Assembly (NCBI GenBank): GCA_900312665.1
Contig: ONZQ02000002.1
Span: 3,324,328-3,388,327, forward strand
Source: Cephalotrichum gorgonifer
Lineage: Eukaryota > Ascomycota > Sordariomycetes > Microascales > Microascaceae
DNA length: 64,000 nucleotides
Reading direction: 5' to 3'
How positions within the stretch are numbered: the stretch's first letter is position 1; each line of letters opens with the position of its first letter. Positions 34,201 to 45,753 of the stretch are shown piece by piece. A program made the position numbers and the translations under genes. Under the pieces are notes generated by a model that did not search any database, had not been told where the DNA came from, and saw only the letters and a program-made list of their open reading frames with translations.

Positions 34201-36352
34201 TCAACAATAAACATTTGTCGGGATACATATCGCTCTGCAGCACCTTCACTGTGGCGATGTTGACGCCACAAACGACGGCATCGGCTACGGATAGTTTCAT
34301 GCGGATTGCTTGTTCTAGCCATGCAGAGTCGATTAATGTCGATGGCAAAGTTGGTGTTGGGATACACATGGGCCGGAGTAAGACATCCTATCGTCCAAGG
34401 GGCCTATTCCCGACATACTGCAGCTCCCAACGGCAGATGTTGGGAATGTCTAAATGCGAAGGCCACATTTGGTGAGATGAATACTCTGGATTTTTGGTGT
34501 CGTTGAGACTATGTTATAGTGAATGAACGCACTCACAGAGCAATGATTCCCGAAGATGACTCTTTGGTAGCTATGGTTACGCCCGAACATTGGCAGGAAA
34601 GGTCATATCCCCACGATCCTGGCTTGCCATGGTATTTCACTTCGTCCAGGCTGTGGAGGCGCCAACGTGCCAGTCGTAAGCGTCGAAGATGTATCCAGTC
34701 ATACGGCGTCATCTGGGAGCTCACGAACTTGCGTCGCGAGGTCACAATTGGCCACATCCTGTGCAGTCAATCCAATCGGAGCATGGGGGCTGGAGAGGCT
34801 AGGCGCTCTCTCCCTCTAGGGATGGGCGCTTGGTGACAAGCATCGGCACGCTCCATGCGTTTGCGCACTAAACTTTATTATCGATCCTGGGACGACGATC
34901 CATGGACGATCATGCCAGGTGGTGTATGATTTGTTCCCAATGGAACCACGGGTACGTGCGCTAGCACCTTTCTCTGCGCCGAGCTAGATGAGGCGGCGCG
35001 CGGACATCGGTTGGGGAAACACCGAAAGATAACGATAATATTACGGAGTATTTTGCTCTAAAAAGAGATGGCCAGTGTTCCATCGCATGCGCCACATGCA
35101 TAGCTCGAGCCAAAGGCCGCGGGAAGCGCCCGGCTTAGAAGAGCTTGCGTAGAACTGACATGGTGCCAGCGTGGGTCAGTCCAGGATGTCAGACATTGCT
35201 TACGGCTGACTTGTCTTAGGTTCAGCTAAGGCTGAGGACTGTCGCAGTCTATATTTATTGCCTCGGTGCGGTGCTTTTTAGTGTCTCATCTTGCGCCGCG
35301 TCGGTTTAAGACAATGTGCCCAGCACAGTTTGATGGGCAGGTGTAGATTGGAGACAATGAGCAATGTGGGGCATGGGACGCCTCGTTCAGCGGGGTAATA
35401 TTAATAGTAGATAGCAATCAAGGAAGTGAAGTACAGATACGAGGACGAACGGATGAGCCTGGGATGCGCATCCCTGCATGCCGGTATCGTGACATAAAAC
35501 TTAATATGGAAAGGTACAAAATCATAATCCGCCCTTGAACTTCACCCTCGGCTACGTGCGTAGCCCAATCCCCATACCGATATCATAGATAATATCACGT
35601 GGTAAGCCGAAATTGTCGGAGCTAAACGCCGTATTAGTAAAATCCCTGTGTCCGCTAAATCAGCGCAGGAACACCCGCTCGTCCGGTCCGGTACTTGTAA
35701 CGAACTACTAGCAATTGCCATTCCCGTCGTCATGCGCCGAAGAATCTGGGCCCATAATAACCCCTCACACTTACCTCCCCGTGATGGATGGCGCACCCTT
35801 TCCACCTGGTCAGGCCAACCCGGGTCGAAGGATTGCGGGGTATGTAGAGCGTGAGTGGCTGTGAGTGGAAAGGAGTTGCAACGTGGTATATCTTCAGGGA
35901 TTAACTCGAAAAACTTGGCAGTACGAGTATTAATATTAGGAGCGATTTCCGGGAATATCTCGCGAATTTCCACTTTGGGGAGTAGTCTTACCAAGCTTAG
36001 GTAATCTGCGGGGGTGGAGAGGGATGACCGCATGAGCCAAGAGCGACTTGTCCATTAGCACGGGCTGTTGATAGGGACGGGAGGAACCGAGAGTAAGCTG
36101 TATTAATGGGACAGGATCGCTGAAGGATTTTTTAGCAGGGTCGTCAGCGAAGGATGCATCAGAAACTCGTATCGTCCAATTTACTGAACTATATACGTGT
36201 CATGCTGTGCGGCGGGGAGAAGTAATGGGATATTTTACTTTGATTCTCGCACCTTTTGAAGTGCACCAACATTTTCGCTACATAATTTATTTATACTTAC
36301 CTCTTGGTGCACCACAAACCTGCAAACGACACCTAGCAACTCGAGTGATACT
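31211..36352. other. Five-kilobase gene-poor region
   Basis: No gene could be supported across about 5.1 kb. Short open frames (such as 32031-32444 and 35542-36033 on the minus strand) lack recognisable domains and plausible splice partners. A GC-rich patch at about 33898-34005 and an open minus-strand stretch at 34088-34369 stand out from the AT-richer surroundings. They may be relics of decayed genes. Confidence 0.5.
34088..34369 (-). other. Unrecognised open stretch, possible gene fragment
   Basis: Two minus-strand frames are open over about 260 bp here, in an otherwise stop-rich region. One frame includes AWLEQAIRMKLSVADAVV, the other SRRRHVHWQRPGVVEDD. I recognise neither. Fragment of a decayed or foreign gene is possible; chance is also possible. 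Confidence 0.25.
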
Positions 36353-38379
36353 ATGGCGCCCCCGACGACCGAGCTCCCGTCTAACCTTGACGAGGTGGAT
36401 GTGATTATCGTAGGAGGCAGGTCTCTTACCAGAGCCTAGCGACGGATAGGATGGTGTTAACCTTCTCTATTTCCTAGGCGGCACTGCTGGGTGCGTCGTG
36501 GCGGCCAGACTTAGCGATGCGGACCCCAACTTGTCCATTTGCGTGGTTGAAGAGGGGCCGAGTAACTATAATGATCCCTCAGTCATATATCCAGCCCTAT
36601 TTCTGAGCAACCTTATGCCTACCAGCAACAGGACGCTCTTCTACAAGGGCAGGAGCGAGACGCAGCTCGAGGGCCGGGAGGTGATAGTGCCTTCTGGAGG
36701 TGTTCTGGGCGGAGGGTCGTCGATTAATTTGTTGACCTACAGCCGGGCGCAGAGAGAAGACTTCGATGCATGGAAAACCCCCGGATGGAAAGCGGATGAC
36801 ATGATTCCATACCTGAAAAAGGCACAGCACCTTCCCTTTTGGTTTTGTGTAGTATTAACGTGCATATAATCTATTGACTAACGCCAAGAGGTTCGCAGAT
36901 TGAAACTTACCACGGGACCGGCTCTTCGGAAACGCACGGCGATTGTGGGCCCATACATGTTTCCCCTGGCACGTTTGTCGTCACAAGATCCGAGCAGGAC
37001 TTCATACAGGCGGCAGCACAGCTTGGGTGGCCCGAGGCTACAGACCTGATGGACCTGGATACGAACAACGCTGTCTACCGGAATTTGCGCACCATCAGCC
37101 CATCTGGACTCCGGCAGGATGCTGCTCACTGTTACTTGCACCCCCGGCTCAGCAATGGAAAACATCCAAATCTCCATGTACTCGTCGAACACCAGGTTCT
37201 CCGGGTCTTGTTTGATAACAAGAGGGCCGTCGGTGTTGAGCTTGAACCCAACCCGAGGCTGCAGGGCGACAGCACCAGGAGTGTTCAGATTGTGAGGGCC
37301 AGAAAAATGGTGGTGGTTTCCAGCGGCGCCTTGGGTACACCGCTGGTCCTTGAGCGATCGGGCGTGGGCGACCCCGAGATTCTTGGTCGGGCGGGGGTCG
37401 AGGTCGTTGCCGATGTCCCCGGCGTTGGCCGAAACTACATGGATCACCACCTCCTCACGTATCCGTACAAGTCGAGCCTGCTCCCTGAAGAAACGCTTGA
37501 CGCGCTGTATGGGGGCCGGGTGGATATTGAGACGTTGATTCAGACGAACGACAAGATGCTTGGCTGGAATGCTGCTGACGTAACAAGCAAAGTCCGGCCT
37601 TCGGATGCGGACGTTGCGACCCTTGGACCTGCATTCCAAGATGCGTGGGAGAGGGACTACAAAAATAAGCCTAATAGGCCAATGTCTATCATCACGAGTC
37701 TTAATGGGCAAGTAGCTATGCACTGTGACCCCGTGCACGAGAAAGGGTGGTCACTAATGCGGGACAACTGTACAGCTATCCAGGAGACCCAGCTGGACTC
37801 GAGCCCGCCCAATTCATATCTGTCTCGACCTTCACGTTGTACCCGTACTCTCGCGGCCATATCCACATCACGGGACCGAAGGTGTCCGACACTATCGATT
37901 TCCAGACCGGCTTCTTCTCCGATGCCGGAAATGTCGACATCAAAAAGGCTTTGTGGGCGTACAAGAAGCAGCGTGAGATCTTTCGCCGCATGGACATTTA
38001 CAGGGGGGAGTGGGCCCCGGGCCACCCGCCGTTTCCTGCAGGTTCGGCGGCCGCAAGCCTCGGGCCTGACAGCGGCCAAGGGCCGCTAAGCGACGTCAAG
38101 GACATTGTTTACACGCCTGAGGACGACGCGGTTATCGAGAAGTGGCTGCGCGAGAAGGTCGGGAGCACGTGGCACTCAATGGGGACGTGTAGGATGGCGC
38201 CTCGGGAGGAGACGGGAGTTGTGGACGGGAGCCTTAGCGTCTACGGGGTGGATCGTCTGAAGGTGGTGGACTTGAGTATCGCTCCTGATAACGTAGCCGC
38301 GAACACGGCCAACACAGCGTTTGCGATTGGTGAGAAGGCAGCGGACCTGATAATTGAAGAGCTCGGTCTTCGGAGGTGA
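36353..38379 (+). CDS. Alcohol-oxidase-like GMC oxidoreductase
   Basis: FAD-dependent oxidoreductase of the GMC family, most like fungal alcohol (methanol) oxidases that oxidise short alcohols to aldehydes with release of H2O2. Predicted exons 36353-36416, 36478-36821, 36899-37707 and 37776-38379 give about 606 residues. The dinucleotide-binding motif VGGGTAGC is rebuilt exactly across intron 1. The GMC signature GGVLGGGSSIN follows, then SGALGTPLVLERSGVG. The active site is STWHSMGTC with the second conserved residue in PDNVAANTAN. YPYSRGHIHITGP and WAYKKQREI are typical of the alcohol-oxidase branch. All three introns seem to use GC donors (GCAGGT, GCACAG, GCAAGT). The C-terminus (ELGLRR) lacks a peroxisomal PTS1, unlike yeast alcohol oxidases, so a cytosolic location is likely. 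Confidence 0.85.
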
Positions 38380-39419
38380 GCAAAAATGGAATAGCGCCGT
38401 TCTCCGCCCAATAGATACGATAGTTCAAAGATAACTGCAAGGCGGAGATAGTGAGGGAGGGGCGAGGAACAGCTAAGGCGGATAATAGAGGATACGACCA
38501 GCTAAGGCGAATGGAGCCTTATCAGAATTGACAAGATTTACGTTACACTTTCCCCTGCCGAGACATTATTGGTGGTTGGGGTTTTCGAGAAATGTTTGCT
38601 CCACTTTGCACAAGTACACCTTGGCGTATGAAAGTGGCGCGTCAACGAGGGTAACGAGGGAGAGCGGGAAGGGGCGGGAGGGCAGAAGGCAGGCGGAGCA
38701 TTCCGCATTCCAAGAGATCGAAAGGCGCCCGAGGCATGTTTCTATCGAACTTATCAGGTATTAATACCGGTTGCCAAGAAAATCCGGTAAGACATGCACC
38801 AAGAAAGCCTCGCGCGACGCACCACACCGGATATCAACAATTGATGACCCGATTGTACCCTGCATTTATGACACACAACCTTGCCATTGGTCACACGGAC
38901 CGGCACCTTCCTAATCACGTTAGTCTATCGCCACCCCACAAGCCTCCTTGTTTGGCGGGCCAAATCTAAGCGGGGAGGCGCGCTGACTACTCCAAGCTTT
39001 ACGTCATCATGCTGATCTCCTTCTCCATCAGTGCATGTAGTGGTACATCGAACAAGGAGAACCCGCAATGGAATCTTAATGTGTGCCTTGTCGGCCCCCC
39101 AGTTCATAAACTCCTGGCCCCGCCCGCGTTTTCGATGAGTTCTTCTTTGTTTCTTGTCCCAGCATAAGCAAGCACCAGTACCAGTAGCAGGAGTTCGGGG
39201 ATAATTGTGAGAACAAGTTTATTCCAACGACGAGAAGCCTGGTCGGCGCAAGAAGTGGTTTGCCCGCCACAACCCTCCCCTTTTCCCTTCCCCTTCTCCT
39301 CTCTTTCTTATCCTTCCAGCACCAGTTGCAAGAGTTCGGGGATCTTGCGAATACGCAGCATTCCAACGACGAGAAAGCCTGGTAGCGGAAACGCGACAAC
39401 ACACAATACCTCCACCACA
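38380..39419. other. Promoter and leader region of the second permease
   Basis: About 1 kb between the alcohol-oxidase-like gene and the permease. Its distal 250 bp holds a duplicated segment and a pyrimidine-rich stretch (39270-39315), probably part of the 5' leader. Confidence 0.6.
39171..39382 (+). repeat. Direct repeat pair in the permease leader
   Basis: Imperfect copies at 39171-39242 and 39318-39382 share AGCACCAGT, then GAGTTCGGGGAT, and end in ATTCCAACGACGAGAAAGCCTGG-like sequence. The starts are 147 bp apart with a CT-rich stretch between, so this is a local duplication just upstream of the start codon. Confidence 0.75.
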
Positions 39420-41174
39420 ATGGAGAAGCAGCAATCCTGCGACTCCCACTCGGGGACGGCCGAGATGGCCACCCCTGCGATAAGGGATGTTAACGTCAGG
39501 TCTCTAGCCAATGGACCTGGCGATTTTGTTGCTGGCAAGGGTGGCCAGGACCTAGAGCGTGGGTTGAAGAGTCGGCACATTCAATTCATTGCGCTCGGTG
39601 GCGCGTAAGTCATTCTCAACTGCACCCGACCGGCATCCTTCTGCCTTCTGCCGGTCTTCTATTCATCTTCCATCTTGCTAACCCTCCCACGCAGTATTGG
39701 AACAGGTCTCTTCGTCGGCTCGGGTCTTATCCTCTCCACCCTCGGCCCCGCGCCTCTCTTCATGGGATACCTCTGCATGATGGCCCTTGTGTGGAACATC
39801 ATGAATAACCTCGCTGAGATGACGACGTACCTCCCGATGAAGGGAATCTCTGTGCCCTACTTCGTTGAGCGATTCGTCGAGCCCAGTCTCGCCTTCGCCT
39901 GCGGCTGGAACTACTGGTACGCCTACGCCATGCTTGTGGGGGCCGAGGCCTCGGCCGGCGCCATCCTCTTTGAGTACTGGGATACCCCGGTGCCCACGGC
40001 CGTCTGGATCGCAATCATCCTCATCGTCACCCTCGGACTCAACATTTTCGGCGTCGCAATCTTCGGAGAAGCCGAGTTCTGGTTCGCCAGTATTAAATTC
40101 ATCACCATCATGGGCCTCATCCTCGTCAGTCTAGTCATCATGTGCGGCGGTGCGCCGAATGACAAGGCCATCGGGTTTTCCTACTGGAACAACCCCGGTG
40201 CATTCCGGGAGTACCTCGTCCCGGGCAACGCCGGCAAGTTCCTCGCCTTTTGGAGTGCCTTTGCTCGCGCCGGTTTCGCCTTCATTACGTCGCCTGAGCT
40301 CATCGCTGTCGCCGCTGGCGAGACCGTCGCTCCTCGCCGCAACATCCCGAAGGCTGCCCGCCGCTTTGTCTACCGTCTCGCTGTCTTCTACGGCCTCGGG
40401 TCGCTCATGATCGGGTGCATTGTGCCCTGGACTAACCCGGACCTCTTGAACCCCGAGTCTAACGCGAACTCATCCCCCTGGGTGATTGGCATCAAGCTCG
40501 CGAAGATCAAGGTCCTCGACCACATTATCAACACCGCCATCTTGACCTCCGCGTGGAGTGCTGGCAATGCTTTCCTGTACTCCGGGAGCCGTGTCATGTA
40601 CTCGCTGGCGCTCAATGGTCAGGCCCCCGCCTTCTGCGCGCGCACTGACAAGCGAGGTGTCCCTTATGTCGCCGTCATCGTCACTTGGGCGATCGGTCTC
40701 CTGGCCTTCCTCAATGTCAACAGCAATGCCGCCACCGTCTTCAACTGGTTCATGAACATTAGCACCATCAGCGGCTTCATCGCGTGGATCGTGGTCATGA
40801 TCACCTTCCTCCGCTGGCGCAAGGCCATGGTGTTCCACGGCATGATGGACCGCCGCCCATTCAAGACGCCCCTGCAGCCCTACGCTACATACTTCGTCCT
40901 CTTCCTCCTGACCGTCCTGACCCTGACGAATGGCTTCCACATCTTCTTCCCCCAAAACTGGAACGTGTCCGACTTCCTTGCTGCGTACATCACGATACCC
41001 ATCTTCCTTGTTCTCTACGTCGGACACAAGATCGTCTATCGCACTCCGTTCGCGCGAAAGATCGAGGACATTGATGTGATCACGGGAGTGAAGGAGATGG
41101 AGGAACTAGACGACGCAGAGCCAGAGCGCGTCGCTAGGAACGTCTGGGAGAAGATATGGTTCTGGATTGCGTAA
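39420..41174 (+). CDS. Amino acid permease (YAT/APC family)
   Basis: Plasma-membrane amino acid transporter, about 554 residues from exons 39420-39604 and 39695-41174. The consensus HIQFIALGGAIGTGLFVGSG spans the single intron. Further family marks are NNLAEMTTYLP, GWNYWYAYA, the SPELIAVAAGETVAPRRNIPKA loop and SAWSAGNAFLYSGSRVMYSLA. About 12 hydrophobic segments are visible, with hydrophilic N- and C-terminal tails. Compared with the permease at 7124-9294 it keeps one intron rather than six and has a strongly C-ending codon choice, suggesting higher expression or a different lineage within the family. The proline/GABA versus general specificity cannot be decided from sequence alone. Confidence 0.93.
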
Positions 41175-43824
41175 ACTAGAGTAGCCCTGGTTTTTCAGCG
41201 CATGCCCCGCGCCAACCCCGCCTCTCCTTGAATGGTTAGGAACGGGTTATCTGGCATGACATGTGCCTTCTGCTTATGTCTTTAACTCGGTCTGAGGAGA
41301 ACTATAGATAGGTCCTGGGATTGTTTAATTTATTTCATTACGTCTTGCATTCAATGGACCTTCTTAATATCCATTCCTTACCCCTCTGTCCTGACATTGT
41401 TGTTACCTTATACATTGTGCAGCCTCGATCATTTTGTTTTGTAAAGCTAATCCCTGAGAAGATATAATACGGGAATTGGTAGGGCATCGTGATATCTTCC
41501 CGATCTAACGGCGACGCAGAGGGACAGCGTGCAGCTTCGAGTATTCGCTGCTGGAGCATCCTTACCTGGCAATCTCACTACGTCATTCCCTTGAAATATC
41601 TACCCTTAGGATGGCCTTGTTTCAGCAAACCAAGTACTTCGTGCTTATTGTCAGGGAGTTGAAATTAGGTGATACATGTAGTGCCTTTATGGCGTACGTA
41701 GTGAGTTACCATGGAAGCTAAATGGAATTGCCAGTGACGAGACATTCGCAGGGGGTGATGGCTGTGTCTTAGTTGCCGGAAAGTGAAGGCGCTTCACTTC
41801 TGAATTGTTTCTAACAAATGAAAAGCCACGCTACGCGGGCACGTTTTGGGTGAAGATGTCAGACATTTGTACGTCACTTGGAAATGTAAGGTAACACCAT
41901 GACTCTTCACTGACGTCCACGCGATATGTGAGACTGTCTCACACTCTATTAGTAGTTTGTCAGTAGTAGTCTGATCAACACCAGAGTAGCCATGCCCGTA
42001 GCGAGGCCATTATCACGAAGATATAACGAATATATTAGCTGTCTAATGGGAGATCTACGTGCCACGAGGCTGTCATTGTCTGTCAACAAGAAACATGTTT
42101 TGGTCATATGCACGGGACATGGAGCATGGGATACCCAATCAAAATACCACATGGGTGGTATTGTGTAGGTTCACGGCAGCTTTGCTTGAGGACAACCCCC
42201 ATGTAAAATTTTGCCATCCCGCATGCTAACGCACGAGCACCCTATCCAACAGGGATATCGGTAGCTATATAGGGAGCCCTGGGAGATATTCCCTTGCATA
42301 ACAATCTTATACAGCCCTCAACAGGCTGCCAAATACTGATACCCTCAACTCTATGTTCATTCATACGTGAATTGTAGCATCACTATGATGCTATTCAGAA
42401 TATCATGTCCAGGGGTGTAGGTTATGTAAGAGATGGGCTCGTGGGAATGGGCGCGCGCGCGCGGCGCCATTAGTCTCTATCATCGTCTTGAGTTCGATGT
42501 TTTGCAATTTAACAGGATTTATAGTCCAATGGGTGCGAAGAGGTATACATTGAGGTATATGTATGCTTGTGAGCCGGGCATTTCTGTCTTCGGCAGGGCC
42601 CATGTGTCAAACCTCTGACCCTGAGACAACAGGTAGATACAGGCGGGATAGTTTCACCCCATATTTCGCTTGGAGGATTTTGGCGGGGGATAAATGTCCT
42701 TGCTACATAAGCACCGAGATTGCTTGGCTGCCGTCCTTGGCCGACGACGGGCCCGATAGTGCACTAGTCGATGCGTGAGTGTTGAAATGGATCACGGTGT
42801 TAATAGTGATGCAACCTGAATCGAATCGGAAATAATAATACACGGTGACACATATTAATTAATTTACTGTGCATCATCTTACAAGGAAGACCAATATAAG
42901 ACACGGGACGGGACATTACGCCAAGCGTCGAAGGGTGGGTGGGCCGAGTAGCATGTCAAAAAAGGGAGCAAAAATACGAAGAAATAGGAATGGAATTGCC
43001 GTCCACGGAAAGCCTTGGAGTCTTTTCGTCTCATAGAATGCCCCTGGGACGTGAAAGCAAGTCGACCATCTACCCTTATAGAGGGAGGCAATTACGACGT
43101 TAATCTCAATTCTACGGGCGTTGACGTAGATAATAACTTGTAGCTATGAACCTCTTCGATGGGACGACAACGGCTCGGGGATTAGTCCGCCTGCCCGAAT
43201 TGCCATAAGGTTCGTGAATGCAGGTCCCTCATGTATTTCTCGCGTTTGCATCTACCGAGTCGTACTTGTAGACCTCGACAAACAAATAGTACTCTATAAA
43301 ACTACGCACCCAAATAAGCGCCTTGATAGTGTTGGATCTGTTCTAAAGATAGCTATGATCTCCGCCGTCGTGTCGTATGGCCGCAATAGGAAAGATTCAT
43401 TACATTGGAAAGCTGACACTGCCCAGGAATAGACCGCGCCATGCTTGTGGCCCGCCATCGTGGCACCGGTCACTCGACTAATGAATAGGCTCGTGGGTTT
43501 GCGTGTATTACCTGGTCGTCGAGAATTTTCGTTCGTACATCCCTTGAACGAACGAGTGCCTCGCCACAGCTCCGTGCTCCCCCCGCCAAAAGTGTGCAGA
43601 CCAGGGCTTGTTATACAAATGGATCTACGCATTTGAAAATACACGATACGGCAAGTCATGACCTTGGGATGATAACTGGTCCCATAGAATTAAAGGTTTG
43701 CGACAACGGGGAGAGCCTCAAACTGAAGTACCTGAGAAGATATATAAGCTACAACATCGGCCATTTTTGGCTGGTGGTATCCAAGAAGGGAAAATGCTGC
43801 TTCAGAACAACTGGAGCAGCGTGC
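41175..43824. other. Gene-poor spacer
   Basis: About 2.65 kb between the permease and the sugar transporter, both 3' ends. It includes a short alternating GC tract at about 42450-42462 and AT-rich segments. No gene is supported. Confidence 0.55.
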
Positions 43825-45753
43825 CTAGACAACCTTGCTCTCCTGCGTCGCCGGAGGAAGAGTGGCAGCCGGGTTATCGCTATCTCCGTACTGGATGTTC
43901 TTCTCGACAGCACTGGTCATCCTGTGGTTCAATTCCTCGTCCTCGAACACTGCGATGATGGGTTAGTATAGTGTGCTAAGATCTTGAGGGGTGGTTCAAA
44001 GCGAGCCAACTTACAGAATGCCAATTCCTCAAGGGTGCGACCACTGGTCTCGGGATACAAGAGGTAGACAATGACGAACTCGAAGAAGATCCAGCCACAG
44101 TAAATGGCCAGGTACTTCCACTTGATGGCATCAAGAGCCTTCGAGTTGACATTGGTCGAGAAGAAGCCTGCAAGCTTGCCGAAGATTTGCTGCACACCAA
44201 TACCGCGGCTGCGCTGGGCGTAGGGCCAAAGTTCGACCAGGTAGGCTATGAGATGTTAGAAATGCCATGCAAAGGCAGAATCCTTGGTAGAACTTACTGT
44301 AGGTGAGAGCATTGTTTCCAATGTTGTATGTGGGATTGTATGCGAAGTACCAGAAGAGGGCTGAGATCCCTGCCGCAGTATTCTTCACCCCCGCGTCCTG
44401 GGCAACCTGGAGCTTCTGCAGAGACACCGTCATGGCGATGAAACAAAGGCACATGAGGGCTGCAGAAGTCATGTACATCTTCCGGCGGGGGAATCGAGTG
44501 ACAATCAGGGCAATGATTGTCCCATTGATCAAGCCCCAGCAGGCATTGGCGAGGTTGATGCGGGTCTTGGCATAGTCGGAGGTGTAGCCCATCATCTCGA
44601 AAAGAACACCAGAGTAGTAGCTAATCAGGGTATTTCCAGAAAGCTGGGTGAACAGCCCAATGAAGATGGTGACATAGAAACGACGACGCATACCGGCAGT
44701 CTTGAGTAGATCTAGCCAGGACTGGTTGGAGATCTCCAACTCTGCCTTGATTGTCTCCCTTACCTGCGCGATCTCAGCCTTCACAAGAAGAGAGTCGGAA
44801 TCTCCCTCGGCATGGTATTTGACGAAGATGGCAGCAGCCTCATCAGTGCGGTCGTTTGCGATAAGGAAACGGGGAGACTCGGGCAAGAGGCTATTGTCAC
44901 CGTCAGCTTCCGTAATCACCTTAACAGAATACTGGGGACTAGCTGCTTACAAGACTGTAAAGATTTGAAGAAGCGACGGGCAGATTTGCAGAAGCGAGGG
45001 AATGCGCCAGGCCCAGTTGGTCGAGATGCTGGTAGTTCCAAGAGCAATGGCTGATGCTAGAATCTGACCAATGAAGTAGGATGAGTTGAAGAGAGAGGTG
45101 AGGACTGCACGCTCCTTAGGATGTCCAAGCTCTCCAATCAATGCGGACCCGGAAATAATGCAGAAGAGAATGCCGACACCAAGAATCATACGCGAGATGA
45201 TGTACATGGCAACTAAGCCGAAGCATTAGCCATGCCCCGAAGTGGAAAGCCGACGACGTCTGTATAAGAGGGCCTACCATGTTGCGAAAAGCCTTGAAGC
45301 AGTGCGCCTGCAACCATAATCAAGGACCCCAGCATAATCGACCACCGTCGACCAAATCGCTGAGCGAACCAAGGCGCGACTGGGACAGCGAAGATGGAGC
45401 CTAGCTGGTAGCAAGAGTTGACGAAGCCCAGAAGGCCTGGCTCGATGGCGAATTCGACCTTGCCACTGCTGTTGATTTTCGTGCGACCGTTGCCGAAGAC
45501 TATATCTTCACGTCAGTTCTGCGGAGCGTGGAATGAGGCGTCGGCGGGCAGTCGTACACTTGTGGAATGACTGGGAGAACTGAAGGGTGTTGATAAGTTG
45601 CGAGTCGAAACCCGACGTCATTTCAACACCCATACAGCACAAGAAGAGCCATATGTACATCACACGAAGGTTCGGCTTCTTGTACCATGGCACCTTGTCC
45701 TCGCTCACGAGGCGCGAGACGATCGGGTCCGCGGTGTTACCGACGTTGACCAT
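43825..45753 (-). CDS. MFS sugar transporter (hexose/lactose-permease-like)
   Basis: Twelve-helix major-facilitator sugar:proton symporter of the plasma membrane. Predicted exons 45753-45558, 45499-45278, 45212-44951, 44890-44298, 44245-44015 and 43949-43825 give about 542 residues with all phases matching. Sugar-porter signatures are present: GFDSQLIN in helix 1, FGRRWS after helix 2, the RMILGVG segment, LLPESPRFL in the central loop, AQRSRGIGVQQIFGK, and PETSGRTLEEL at the end of helix 12. The overall pattern resembles the fungal 'lactose permease-like' branch that includes several cellodextrin and hexose transporters. The proximity of an AA9 LPMO gene is compatible with plant-polymer use, but the sugar is not known. 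Confidence 0.92.

Noticed and set aside
35542..36033. 163-codon minus-strand open frame in the gene-poor region
   Set aside because: No known domain and no supporting splice partners; too weak to call.
40470..41027. 185-codon minus-strand frame opposite the second permease
   Set aside because: A shadow of the GC-rich permease codons; its acidic, repetitive composition is an antisense artefact.
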